NCBI GenBank assembly: GCA_946800325.1
Contig: OX326958.1
Span: 66,444,366-66,508,365, forward strand
Length of the DNA stretch: 64,000 nucleotides
Direction: 5' to 3'
Origin: Luzula sylvatica
Taxonomy: Eukaryota > Streptophyta > Magnoliopsida > Poales > Juncaceae
Below, one piece after another: positions 50,516 to 60,820 of the stretch. The notes below the pieces were generated by a model, which saw nothing but the letters and a program-made list of their open reading frames with translations, was not told where the DNA came from and ran no database searches. Each line of letters starts with the position of its first letter. The stretch's first letter is position 1. Position numbers and translations under genes: made by a program.

Positions 50516-52011
50516 TGTTTGTTAATTCTAACCTAGAGGGGGGTGAATAGGTAATCCTAACGTACAATTTTCGACTAGGTATACAAATTCTATTTTTAGT
50601 GCGGAATATAAATTTAAGTTAATAAATGAAAAGAGGATACCGAACAAGAAGAACACGCGATGTTTATTACGGAGTTCGGTAGGTGGTTGCTTTGTAGCCT
50701 TAACTCACCCTTTACTCGCTTAATTGACCGATTCAATTAATTGCGAGTACCTACGTCTCCGGGAATGCCTTGTGCCTTTTCGGCGTTCGATTGAATTCCA
50801 ACTCACTCGTACAAGGTTTTGCCTAGATCGATGTACACGTTTTCTATCGATCTATAGCGGGCTTTACACTCTTGGTACTAGCCTATTACAATTTCTAAAT
50901 ACTAACTAAACGTGATCGGTCACGCAAGTGGGGAATAATATTTGGAGGAAGAAGAGAGAAATCTAATCTCTAAGAATGGTTTAGAAGATTGTTTAGCTCA
51001 ATAATATAGCAAGGTTTCTCTCTTTGGAAGTTATAATTTGGATAGTTGAAGTGATGAGAGAGAATGAGGGAAGGGTTCTATTTATAGAACACATAGTTCC
51101 TTTCCTCACTTGCTTATTCTGAATAGTCCGTTGCAACGGACATATGTTCCGTTGCAACGGAACTCTCAAAAAACTAGCCGTTATGGCTGCCGTACTTGAA
51201 TTTATTGCACAGTCCGTTGTAACGGAATGTAGTCCGTTGCAACGGAAGTCTGTGTTAGCTTGTCCGTTGCCACGGACTTGAGTCTGTTCCAACGGACATG
51301 CTACTGAAACAACACTTCAGCTTTGGTTTTAATTTCCGTTGTAACGGAGAGTTTTCCGTTACAACGTGGTGAGGGATTCCGTTACAACGTATTGGTTAAC
51401 CCGTTGCAACAGACTTATGTGGAAGTTTATACTGAAGTGAAGCCTTGATGTCCGTTACAACGGACATTAATGTCCGTTACAACGGACATTCTTCTGTGAC
51501 AGGCTTCCTCATTGGAACTAAAATAACGTTGCAACGGAGATAGAGTTCCGTTACAACGTACATGTCCGTTACAACGTATTGGTGATTACGTTGCAACGGA
51601 CTATACTGGTTTTTTTCCATGTTGAATAAATCGAGTAGTTCCGTTACAACGGACTGGAATTTCGTTGCAACGGACATACTGATTTCAGCCTTTTTAATTG
51701 AATTCAAGTACTTTTTCATTGAGTTTAATCTTTTAAACAGGTTTAGATATACCTATATATTGTATTGATGATTAGGTAGCTATCCCAACTTGCGGAATCT
51801 TCTATGTCTTGATCTTCTTCGCAATTCTTCAACGACTTGATTTATGTGCGTCTTGATTTTATCCATGATTCTTCGACGTCTTTGATTCTTGTTATTCTTG
51901 ATTGATCATTTCATTTTGTACCTATCTCCTACACATTTATCTTGCTAGATTTCATTAGTAGTATCGACATTGTATTTGAGATAATCAAACAATAGGAAAT
52001 TTGAACCAACA
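50516..52011 (-). repeat. LTR-A of element 2 (3' LTR)
   Basis: TGTTTGTTAATTC...GAACCAACA, 1496 bp. It differs from LTR-B and LTR-C by a scatter of single bases (for example TTAATTCTAACC versus TTAATTCTGACC) and by having one fewer 22-bp unit than LTR-B. Confidence 0.93.
51078..51680 (-). promoter_or_regulatory. LTR-A promoter: TATA box and CCGTTNNAACGG array
   Basis: TATAAATAG lies at 51086-51078. Upstream on the minus strand, 51124-51680 holds about twenty palindromes such as CCGTTGCAACGG (51128, 51149) and CCGTTACAACGG, most with GC, AC or GT centres. The same array occurs in LTR-B (about 57034-57620) and in part in LTR-C (62960-63250). Confidence 0.78.
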
Positions 52012-52025
52012 AACTCCCCCTTTTG
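52012..52025 (-). other. Polypurine tract, interior 1
   Basis: The minus strand reads AAAAGGGGGAGTT directly before the LTR start, the plus-strand primer of the 3' LTR. Confidence 0.85.
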
Positions 52026-52436
52026 ATTCATTTCAAAACAATGTCGATTTGGAGAGATACATCGGTTATCGGTAACTTTCCAATATGATTATCCTTTCTC
52101 CCCCTTTTTGAAAGTGGATCAAAAGGGATTGAATTTGAAAAATCATGAAGGAAAGCTCCCCCTACATGCAAGCTCCCCCTAAACATGTGCATATCGCGCG
52201 TGTATAGTCTTTGATGTAGTTGAATACTCTTTTTTTTTTTTTTTAAATTATGAATGATTTTTGAGATTTAATAGGTAATATACTTTTCGATTTTTTAGTA
52301 ATGAGAAATATAACAAAGTGATATACTAAGCATTTGCACAAATATTTTAACCAAAACACACTTTTACGCTCTAATGAGCTAGATAGACACACACAATATT
52401 TTTACGCTCTAATGAGCTAGATAGACACACACAATT
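52026..52436 (-). other. Non-coding 3' region of element 2
   Basis: Holds further purine-rich words on the minus strand (AGGGGGAGCTT twice, near 52155-52180), a T16-type run and a 44-bp direct duplication (TTTTACGCTCTAATGAGCTA at 52361 and 52401) just after the ORF2 stop. The matching region is 57955-58365. Confidence 0.7.
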
Positions 52437-53708
52437 CTACTCGTCTCCATTCGAATCTTCCTCCTCGGGATCGTCGTCGGTTTGTAGGCGACGGTTCAAT
52501 GTCTCGAACTTGGTGTCCATGCGTTCATACATTTCGTCACGGATTTGAACTGCATGGCTCCGGGTAAGAGCATTGTCGGCGGTTTGGGCTTCGAAGCAAG
52601 TGTTTATGGTGAGGGTTTGGGCGTCGAGACGAGTGTTTATGGCGAGGGTTTGGGCTTCGAGAAGAGCTTGGATGTCTTCGAGAGAGAACGAAGGTTGAGA
52701 CGATGAGCTCGAACCATCATTAAGTGCACGGCGTTTGTGCCTTTGGGAGGATGCCGGAGGATGGGCGGTCTCTTGCGCCGGAGGATCAAAGGGAACCCAT
52801 GCGGAGGGAATCTCGGGAAAGTGATAAGGACCGGCTCGGTTGTTTCGACTATAGTGGTCCGAGAGGGCGTTGTTGCCTTTGCGAGTTAGTCCGAAGACTT
52901 CGAGTCGTTCGGGAGACAAGAGATTTTCGGTTGTTATCTTCCCGAATGTCCATTCCGATTCCGGTATCGTAATCCCGAATTTGAAACATGTGAGAGTGAT
53001 GATGTGGCCATATGGAAGAGAGGATGTGCCGACTCGCAACGAGTATTCCATGTGCTTGATGATCAAGTTTGGAATATTAATGGTGGGTGTATCTTGGTAC
53101 CAAAAGTTGTAGATCAACACCTTGTTTCGCGCTTCGAGATTCGTTTTTAGTTTGACAACCGGGGTGAGAACATTGTTCCCGATTTGCCACGCGATCCGGA
53201 GATTGGGTTCGTATTTGGTGGAATAGGAATACATTCTATCATTTGTGGTGATTTTCTCCATTTCTTCCGAGTCATCACCGTGATACGAGTCACCGCGACT
53301 CACATAGAATCGATCACCATCCGGGGATAGACCGAGCCATTCGATTAAATTTGCCTCCGAAATTGTCAATTCCTTACCGAGAACATAGCTTCGAATGCAT
53401 TTGTTGTCGTCGTCATGTGTGGCGTGAGCGTAGAAAAGACGCACGATTTGGGTGTATGTGGGGTATTGAAGACTACACAACCCACCGATACTCCAATTGT
53501 TGATGCGAGGTTGCACGGCATCGCGAAGTGTGATAGCCTCCGGAGGAATTTCCACGTAGAAACATTTGGCTACCGGACGTTCTTTGAACTCTTCGCGAAA
53601 TTTGCGTGCCCGCGTAATTGATTCGAAGAGATAGTTGTTTTCGGTGTTGTTGAATTCGAATCGGCGATTGCCGGTTGCTAATGGACGTTTAGATCTCTTG
53701 GTAGACAT
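52437..53708 (-). CDS. Accessory ORF2 protein of element 2, copy 1 (423 aa)
   Basis: Basic N-terminus (STKRSKRP), a globular part of about 250 residues shared with the ORF at 1-732, then a Pro/Ser/Gln-rich linker with SHKRR- or RHKRR-type basic residues (possible nuclear signal), a repeated LEAQTL/LDAQTL/FEAQT stretch likely to be helical, and an acidic tail (DDDPEEEDSNGDE). It resembles the plant 'putative plant transposon protein' family (Transposase_32-like; from memory). No catalytic motif is recognised. The frame is intact in both array copies, which differ at two residues, and the globular part is conserved with element 1, which suggests it was functional at the last insertion. It has its own upstream palindrome array and TATA box. 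Confidence 0.82.
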   Translation of the reverse strand: MSTKRSKRPLATGNRRFEFNNTENNYLFESITRARKFREEFKERPVAKCFYVEIPPEAITLRDAVQPRINNWSIGGLCSLQYPTYTQIVRLFYAHATHDDDNKCIRSYVLGKELTISEANLIEWLGLSPDGDRFYVSRGDSYHGDDSEEMEKITTNDRMYSYSTKYEPNLRIAWQIGNNVLTPVVKLKTNLEARNKVLIYNFWYQDTPTINIPNLIIKHMEYSLRVGTSSLPYGHIITLTCFKFGITIPESEWTFGKITTENLLSPERLEVFGLTRKGNNALSDHYSRNNRAGPYHFPEIPSAWVPFDPPAQETAHPPASSQRHKRRALNDGSSSSSQPSFSLEDIQALLEAQTLAINTRLDAQTLTINTCFEAQTADNALTRSHAVQIRDEMYERMDTKFETLNRRLQTDDDPEEEDSNGDE

Positions 53709-53833
53709 TTTCGAAAGAGAAATAGGGTTTTGAGTGAAATAGGGGTTTTCGAGAGAGAAATAGGTGTTTAGATCTCAATGGAGTGGAGTTGGGAGTTTAA
53801 ATAGGGAGAAGGAAGGAGGAGAGGATTTTAGGG

Positions 53834-54325
53834 TTTTTATAGATAGAAGATTGGAGTAAATTTGAGATGTGAAACCGAAATTGGATATGGGAAAGGGTTT
53901 TGAGAAGGTGAGGAGAATGGAGAGAAGTGAAAAGAGTGGAGAGAGAAACCAGTCGAACAGGTTTTATGCAGTTATCGTGAACTCCGTTGCAACGGAAGTC
54001 TAGTTCCGTTGTAACGCAACTGTCGATTTGGGGGTAATCAATTGGTATTTCAGTAGTCCGTTACAACGAAATAAGTTCGTTGTAACGCACATGTCCGTTA
54101 TAACGTATTGGTTTATCCGTTGTAACGGACTTCTGTGTTTTGAGAGTCTTTCTGAGCTGAGGTAGCCCGTTGTAACGCAGTAAATTCCGTTACCACGGAG
54201 AGGGCATATCCGTTGCAACGGATTGGTTTATCCGTTGTAACGGAGCTTCTGATGTTGCAGGTTTTAGCTTGTCTTCTTGAGTTCCGTTGTAACGCACATT
54301 GGTGCGTTGTAACGGACTATCTTCT
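53834..54325 (-). promoter_or_regulatory. Putative internal promoter of ORF2, copy 1
   Basis: TATAAAAA at 53841-53834 lies about 130 bp before the ORF2 ATG. Upstream, 53978-54325 contains about thirteen palindromes of the LTR type (CCGTTGCAACGG at 53983, CCGTTGTAACGG and CCGTTGTAACGC several times). The spacing is similar to that of the LTR promoter. The region between has pyrimidine-rich leader-like sequence. Confidence 0.65.
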
Positions 54326-54891
54326 GAGATGAAGTTTTAAGATTTTGATTTTGAAGAGGCTTTGTGTGTCAAAAATTCCAAACATATATATTTTATTTAA
54401 AATAAGTTTTATGGATGTGGAAGTATGCAAATTTTTGAAAAATTTGTGTACAAGAATTTTATAAAAATGAGCATGCGAGTATTCAAGACAATCGATGATA
54501 TTTGTATAACTACAAATAGCTTTAATGCTTAAATCATTTATAGAGCGATTATACCTTTGCTCCGGTCATGGACCCGAGAACCAAGCTTACGAAAGAGAAC
54601 TCTTGATCGATTTCTAGAGCTTATATTTCCTTTACGGTATATCGTGAAGTTTTGTATACGATGAGCTATTCGACTTCTCTCTCCGTTGCCTCTTCCTCTA
54701 TCTCTCTTCGTTCTTGTGTGCCTACATGGAAGCAAGAATACCTTTCTCGCCCTTTTCGTACGTGTGTAGATAATTATAACAATAGGGAATTCATATTGAA
54801 GGTTAATCTAATATGAATTCTTGTACTCATACTCCCCCTCAATGTTTGGCTTATGGTAGTGTGGTGAGGGAGTGAGTCTTTCACACGTGAT
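54326..54891 (-). other. Spacer between gag and the ORF2 promoter, site of the missing pol
   Basis: In element 1 pol occupies this position. Here about 560 bp remain, starting after the gag stop with a conserved CCATAAG...GGGGGAGTAT block also present after gag in element 1. A 65-codon minus ORF (54538-54735) rich in Arg is not recognisable as pol. The second copy is 60255-60820. Confidence 0.6.
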
Positions 54892-56361
54892 TTAGGTCCT
54901 TGGTGGTCCAACACCCTTTGAGGTGGAGGGGCCCATGGTGTGTCTATCTTTACGCATCCATACAAATTTTGTAGTGGATTTTGGGTGGCGAAGATCACAA
55001 CTCGTGGATATATGTCCTAACTTGCAACAATAATTGCAAAAAGCAATTGTCGGTTTGTTGATGGTTTCGGAACTTTTGACAAAGTAATTTGAGAGTTGGT
55101 TTGTTAGGGGTTTCTTTTGAGGTATCGGTTTGGTTGAGTTGACACAATTGTTTTTCGGTTGAAAAGGTTTGCGCGTATGGTTGTAAGGTCTCGGAGCCGT
55201 CGGTTGATATGGACGGTTGGCGGGGTAATTCACCTCATAAAAATACCCATTTGATCCTCGTTGAAACCGACATTCGGGTCGTCCCAAATCGGTGCGTCTA
55301 TGGGATGATGGTTGCGTAAAATGGTTATCCCTATGATAGAACCGATTATGTGTAGGGTGTTCCATTCTAACATTTTTACCTTTGTTTTGATCACGGTATA
55401 TTAATGCATTTCCGCGATTGTTTCGTTGATAGTTCTCCCGTTTACCTTTTTGATCATTGGATTTTGAGAGGCCGGTTTTACTCTCCTTTTTGAACCCGAG
55501 ACCCGACTTGTCGTTTGGCTTTTGTCCCACTAACGCCCCTTTCAATATTTGATCCAATGACGGGGTGATTGGTGCACATGATGCACGAGCCTTCCTCAAG
55601 GATTCATTTTCTACTTTGGAGTTTTGGAGTTCTAATCTTAGGTGTGATATCTCAAGGTTGAGGTTCTTGCATTCACACTTTGAAAAGCCTTGGAATTCCT
55701 TCAATTGTGCTTGGTATGCTTTGACTGATAATTCTAGGGAAGCTACATTTGCATTTAGAGCTAGAATTGTGCTCTCGACCTTTGTCTCATTTGGACTTGG
55801 TTCATCCATGTCTCTTAAGAGAGCGTCGAATAATTCAAGTTCGAGCTTTGTGTCGAATTTCGGTGAGGAGCATGAACTCGAGGTTGGACTGATCGACTGA
55901 ATTATAGGGTTGAGAAATACCTCATTACCTTGGTCATGCGATGAAATAGATGTGGATGCATGAGAGGTGACGCTCGGAGAGTGTGGTGCAAATGGTTTCG
56001 GTATTGGACCTCGTTGGAGGAGCATAGCTTGAATGGCTCTTTCTACCACATCATCCATCGAAGGAGTGCATTCCGCCATTAGGGTTGCATTGGCGATTGT
56101 GTGTACACCATTGTACTCCGAGTCGGAAGATGAGTTTGAGCTTTCCGAATCTCCCCATGGATCAGATGTGACAATTAAAGCCTTAGCGTTACCTAGTTGT
56201 TTGGTCTTCTTTTTGCCTTTATAGATTGGACATTTTTCTTCGTGTGTTCGTTCGCGTCTCAATTTCAATTTATCTCCACCTTGTGGATAGTCTTTTCGTT
56301 TGTTCCATGGAGCGTGTTTCGGGTGTGTTGTAATTTGGTTCTTATTATTAATGGAGGCCAT
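54892..56361 (-). CDS. gag: gag-like nucleocapsid protein of element 2, copy 1 (489 aa)
   Basis: The ATG at 56361 (MASINNKNQ) lies about 50 nt after the primer site. The open frame extends upstream into LTR-B, but a start there would precede the primer site. The order is: basic N-terminus (WNKRKDYPQGG, KLKLRRERTHEE), an acidic serine stretch (SESSNSSSDSEYNG), a coiled-coil-like segment, a basic Asn/Gln-rich region, and a CCHC knuckle CNYCCKLGHISTSC (about residues 442-455), ending GPPRT-stop. It aligns with element 1 gag and has an extra N-terminal part. As there, the usual capsid-type domain is not recognisable. It would bind element RNA in virus-like particles, using pol proteins from elsewhere. 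Identical in the second copy as far as I can read. Confidence 0.85.
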   Translation of the reverse strand: MASINNKNQITTHPKHAPWNKRKDYPQGGDKLKLRRERTHEEKCPIYKGKKKTKQLGNAKALIVTSDPWGDSESSNSSSDSEYNGVHTIANATLMAECTPSMDDVVERAIQAMLLQRGPIPKPFAPHSPSVTSHASTSISSHDQGNEVFLNPIIQSISPTSSSCSSPKFDTKLELELFDALLRDMDEPSPNETKVESTILALNANVASLELSVKAYQAQLKEFQGFSKCECKNLNLEISHLRLELQNSKVENESLRKARASCAPITPSLDQILKGALVGQKPNDKSGLGFKKESKTGLSKSNDQKGKRENYQRNNRGNALIYRDQNKGKNVRMEHPTHNRFYHRDNHFTQPSSHRRTDLGRPECRFQRGSNGYFYEVNYPANRPYQPTAPRPYNHTRKPFQPKNNCVNSTKPIPQKKPLTNQLSNYFVKSSETINKPTIAFCNYCCKLGHISTSCDLRHPKSTTKFVWMRKDRHTMGPSTSKGVGPPRT

Positions 56362-56409
56362 GACCGTTACACAAGTTGTCACTTTACACAAAGAGACGGT
56401 TAGTATTTT

Positions 56410-56421
56410 GTTCTGATACCA
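56410..56421 (-). other. Primer binding site, interior 1
   Basis: The minus strand reads TGGTATCAGAAC two bases after LTR-B, matching initiator-Met tRNA except near its end (AGAAC instead of AGAGC). The same sequence is at about 62339-62350. Confidence 0.85.
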
Positions 56422-56423
56422 AT

Positions 56424-57941
56424 TGTTTGTTAATTCTGACCTAGAGGGGGGTGAATAGGTAATCCTAACGTACAATTTTCGACTAGGTATACAAATTCTA
56501 TTTTTAGTGCGGAATATAAATTTAAGTTAATAAATGAAAAGAGGATACCGAACAAGAAGAACACGCGATGTTTATTACGGAGTTCGGTAGGTGGTTGCTT
56601 TGTAGCCTTAACTCACCCTTTACTCGCTTAATTGACCGATTCAATTAATTGCGAGTACCTACGTCTCCGGGAATGCCTTGTGCCTTTTCGGCATTCGATT
56701 GAATTCCAACTCACTCGTACAAGGTTTTGCCTAGATCGATGTACACGTTTTCTATCGATCTATAGCGGGTTTTACACTCTTGGTACTAGCCTATTACAAT
56801 TTCTAAATACTAACTAAACGTGATCGGTCACGCAAGTTGGGAATAGTATTTGGAGGAAGAAGAGAGAAATCTAATCTCTAAGAATGGTTTAGAAGATTGT
56901 TTAGCTCAATAATATAGCAAGGTTTCTCTCTTTGGAAGTTATAATTTGGATAGTTGAAGTGATGAGAGAGAATGAGGGAAGGGTTCTATTTATAGAACAC
57001 ATAGTCCCTTTCCTCACTTGCTTATTCTGAATAGTCCGTTGCAACGGACATATGTTCCGTTGCAACGGAACTCTCAAAAAACTAGCCGTTATGGCTGCCG
57101 TACTTGAATTTATTGCACAGTCCGTTGTAACGGAATGTAGTCCGTTGCAACGGAAGTCTGTGTTAGCTTGTCCGTTGCCACGGACTTGAGTCCGTTCCAA
57201 CGGACATGCTACTGAAACAACACTTCAGCTTTGGTTTTAATTCCCGTTGTAACGGAGAGTTTTCCGTTACAACGTGGTGAGGGATTCCGTTACAACGTAT
57301 TGGTTAATCCGTTGCAACGGACTTATGTGGAAGTTTATACTGAAGTGAAGCCTTGATGTCCGTTACAACGGACATTAATGTCCGTTACAACGGACATTAA
57401 TGTCCGTTACAACGGACATTCTTCTGTGACAGGCTTCCTCATTGGAACTAAAATAACGTTGCAACGGAGATAGAGTTCCGTTACAACGTACATGTCCGTT
57501 ACAACGTATTGGTGATTACGTTGCAACGGACTATACTGGTTTTTTTCCATGTTGAATAAATCGAGTAGTTCCGTTACAACGGACTGGAATTCCGTTGCAA
57601 CGGACATACTGATTTCAGCCTTTTTAATTGAATTCAAGTACTTTTTCATTGAGTTTAATCTTTTAAACAGGTTTAGAGATACATATATATTGTATTGATG
57701 ATTAGGTAGCTATCCCAACTTGCGGAATCTTCTATGTCTTGATCTTCTTCGCAATTCTTCAACGACTTGATTTATGTGCGTCTTGATTTTATCCATGATT
57801 CTTCGACGTCTTTGATTCTTGTTATTCTTGATTGATCCTTTCATTTTGTACCTATCTCCTACACATTTATCTTGCTAGATTTCATTAGTAGTATCGACAT
57901 TGTATTTGAGATAATCAAACAATAGGAAATTTGAACCAACA
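56424..57941 (-). repeat. LTR-B of element 2 (shared middle LTR, 1518 bp)
   Basis: It serves as 5' LTR of interior 1 and 3' LTR of interior 2. It is nearly identical to LTR-C wherever both exist, and 22 bp longer than LTR-A through one extra copy of the unit CATTAATGTCCGTTACAACG (plus two bases) near 57360-57420. Confidence 0.93.
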
Positions 57942-57954
57942 AACTCCCCCTTTT
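57942..57954 (-). other. Polypurine tract, interior 2
   Basis: AAAAGGGGGAGTT on the minus strand beside LTR-B, as in interior 1. Confidence 0.85.
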
Positions 57955-58365
57955 GATTCATTTCAAAACAATGTCGATTTGGAGAGATACATCGATTATC
58001 GGTAACTTTCCAATATGATTATCCTTTCTCCCCCTTTTTGAAAGTGGATCAAAAGGGATTGAATTTGAAAAATCATGAAGGAAAGCTCCCCCTACATGCA
58101 AGCTCCCCCTAAACATGTGCATATCGCGCGTGTATCGGCTTTGATGTAGTTGAATATTCTTTTTTTTTTTTTTAAATTATGAATGATTTTTGAGATTTAA
58201 TAGGTAATATACTTTTCGATTTTTTAGTAATGAGAAATATAACAAAGTGATATACTAAGCATTTGCACAAATATTTTAACCAAAACACACTTTTACGCTC
58301 TAATGAGCTAGATAGACACACACAATATTTTTACGCTCTAATGAGCTAGATAGACACACACAATT

Positions 58366-59637
58366 CTACTCGTCTCCATTCGAATCTTCCTCCTCGGGAT
58401 CGTCGTCGGTTTGTAGGCGACGGTTCAATGTCTCGAACTTGGTGTCCATGCGTTCATACATTTCGTCACGGATTTGAACTGCATGGCTCCGGGTAAGAGC
58501 GTTGTCGGCGGTTTGGGCTTCGAAGCAAGTGTTTATGGTGAGGGTTTGGGCGTCGAGACGAGTGTTTATGGCGAGGGTTTGGGCTTCGAGAAGAGCTTGG
58601 ATGTCTTCGAGAGAGAACGAAGGTTGAGACGATGAGCTCGAACCATCATTAAGTGCACGGCGTTTGTGACTTTGGGAGGATGCCGGAGGATGGGCGGTCT
58701 CTTGCGCCGGAGGATCAAAGGGAACCCATGCGGAGGGAATCTCGGGAAAGTGATAAGGACCGGCTCGGTTGTTTCGACTATAGTGGTCCGAGAGGGCGTT
58801 GTTGCCTTTGCGAGTTAGTCCGAAGACTTCGAGTCGTTCGGGAGACAAGAGATTTTCGGTTGTTATCTTCCCGAATGTCCATTCCGATTCCGGTATCGTA
58901 ATCCCGAATTTGAAACATGCGAGAGTGATGATGTGGCCATATGGAAGAGAGGATGTGCCGACTCGCAACGAGTATTCCATGTGCTTGATGATCAAGTTTG
59001 GAATATTAATGGTGGGTGTATCTTGGTACCAAAAGTTGTAGATCAACACCTTGTTTCGCGCTTCGAGATTCGTTTTTAGTTTGACAACCGGGGTGAGAAC
59101 ATTGTTCCCGATTTGCCACGCGATCCGGAGATTGGGTTCGTATTTGGTGGAATAGGAATACATTCTATCATTTGTGGTGATTTTCTCCATTTCTTCCGAG
59201 TCATCACCGTGATACGAGTCACCGCGACTCACATAGAATCGATCACCATCCGGGGATAGACCGAGCCATTCGATTAAATTTGCCTCCGAAATTGTCAATT
59301 CCTTACCGAGAACATAGCTTCGAATGCATTTGTTGTCGTCGTCATGTGTGGCGTGAGCGTAGAAAAGACGCACGATTTGGGTGTATGTGGGGTATTGAAG
59401 ACTACACAACCCACCGATACTCCAATTGTTGATGCGAGGTTGCACGGCATCGCGAAGTGTGATAGCCTCCGGAGGAATTTCCACGTAGAAACATTTGGCT
59501 ACCGGACGTTCTTTGAACTCTTCGCGAAATTTGCGTGCCCGCGTAATTGATTCGAAGAGATAGTTGTTTTCGGTGTTGTTGAATTCGAATCGGCGATTGC
59601 CGGTTGCTAATGGACGTTTAGATCTCTTGGTAGACAT
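58366..59637 (-). CDS. Accessory ORF2 protein of element 2, copy 2 (423 aa)
   Basis: Same length and layout as the copy at 52437-53708, intact. The visible differences are Ala for Thr near residue 240 (LACFKFG versus LTCFKFG) and Ser for Arg near residue 324 (SSQSHKRR versus SSQRHKRR). Two amino-acid changes in 423 residues show that the duplication is recent. The rest of the description and the uncertainty over family and function are as for copy 1. Confidence 0.82.
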   Translation of the reverse strand: MSTKRSKRPLATGNRRFEFNNTENNYLFESITRARKFREEFKERPVAKCFYVEIPPEAITLRDAVQPRINNWSIGGLCSLQYPTYTQIVRLFYAHATHDDDNKCIRSYVLGKELTISEANLIEWLGLSPDGDRFYVSRGDSYHGDDSEEMEKITTNDRMYSYSTKYEPNLRIAWQIGNNVLTPVVKLKTNLEARNKVLIYNFWYQDTPTINIPNLIIKHMEYSLRVGTSSLPYGHIITLACFKFGITIPESEWTFGKITTENLLSPERLEVFGLTRKGNNALSDHYSRNNRAGPYHFPEIPSAWVPFDPPAQETAHPPASSQSHKRRALNDGSSSSSQPSFSLEDIQALLEAQTLAINTRLDAQTLTINTCFEAQTADNALTRSHAVQIRDEMYERMDTKFETLNRRLQTDDDPEEEDSNGDE

Positions 59638-59762
59638 TTTCGAAAGAGAAATAGGGTTTTGAGTGAAATAGGGGTTTTCGAGAGAGAAATAGGTGTTTAG
59701 ATCTCAATGGAGTGGAGTTGGGAGTTTAAATAGGGAGAAGGAAGGAGGAGAGGATTTTAGGG

Positions 59763-60254
59763 TTTTTATAGATAGAAGATTGGAGTAAATTTGAGATGTG
59801 AAACCGAAATTGGATATGGGAAAGGGTTTTGAGAAGGTGAGGAGAATGGAGAGAAGTGAAAAGAGTGGAGAGAGAAACCAGTCGAACAGGTTTTATGCAG
59901 TTATCGTGAACTCCGTTGCAACGGAAGTCTAGTTCCGTTGTAACGCAACTGTCGATTTGGGGGTAATCAATTGGTATTTCAGTAGTCCGTTACAACGAAA
60001 TAAGTTCGTTGTAACGCACATGTCCGTTATAACGTATTGGTTTATCCGTTGTAACGGACTTCTGTGTTTTGAGAGTCTTTCTGAGCTGAGGTAGCCCGTT
60101 GTAACGCAGTAAATTCCGTTACCACGGAGAGGGCATATCCGTTGCAACGGATTGGTTTATCCGTTGTAACGGAGCTTCTGATGTTGCAGGTTTTAGCTTG
60201 TCTTCTTGAGTTCCGTTGTAACGCACATTGGTGCGTTGTAACGGACTATCTTCT
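59763..60254 (-). promoter_or_regulatory. Putative internal promoter of ORF2, copy 2
   Basis: TATAAAAA at 59770-59763 and the palindrome array 59907-60254 reproduce copy 1 at an offset of 5929 bp. Confidence 0.65.
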
Positions 60255-60820
60255 GAGATGAAGTTTTAAGATTTTGATTTTGAAGAGGCTTTGTGTGTCA
60301 AAAATTCCAAACATATATATTTTATTTAAAATAAGTTTTATGGATGTGGAAGTATGCAAATTTTTGAAAAATTTGTGTACAAGAATTTTATAAAAATGAG
60401 CATGCGAGTATTCAAGACAATCGATGATATTTGTATAACTACAAATAGCTTTAATGCTTAAATCATTTATAGAGCGATTATACCTTTGCTCCGGTCATGG
60501 ACCCGAGAACCAAGCTTACGAAAGAGAACTCTTGATCGATTTCTAGAGCTTATATTTCCTTTACGGTATATCGTGAAGTTTTGTATACGATGAGCTATTC
60601 GACTTCTCTCTCCGTTGCCTCTTCCTCTATCTCTCTTCGTTCTTGTGTGCCTACATGGAAGCAAGAATACCTTTCTCGCCCTTTTCGTACGTGTGTAGAT
60701 AATTATAACAATAGGGAATTCATATTGAAGGTTAATCTAATATGAATTCTTGTACTCATACTCCCCCTCAATGTTTGGCTTATGGTAGTGTGGTGAGGGA
60801 GTGAGTCTTTCACACGTGAT

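Noticed and set aside
51124..51680. CRISPR-like array
   Set aside because: The repeats are short, variable, irregularly spaced palindromes in a plant LTR promoter, with no constant repeat or unique spacers and no cas genes.
52724..53621. Plus-strand ORFs opposite ORF2
   Set aside because: They are antisense shadows of the conserved minus-strand ORF2 and recur at 58653-59550 only because the element is duplicated.
56361..56475. Longer gag start inside LTR-B (ATG at 56475)
   Set aside because: That ATG lies within the LTR, before the primer site. The start at 56361 after the primer site fits element 1, and the upstream residues are not conserved there.
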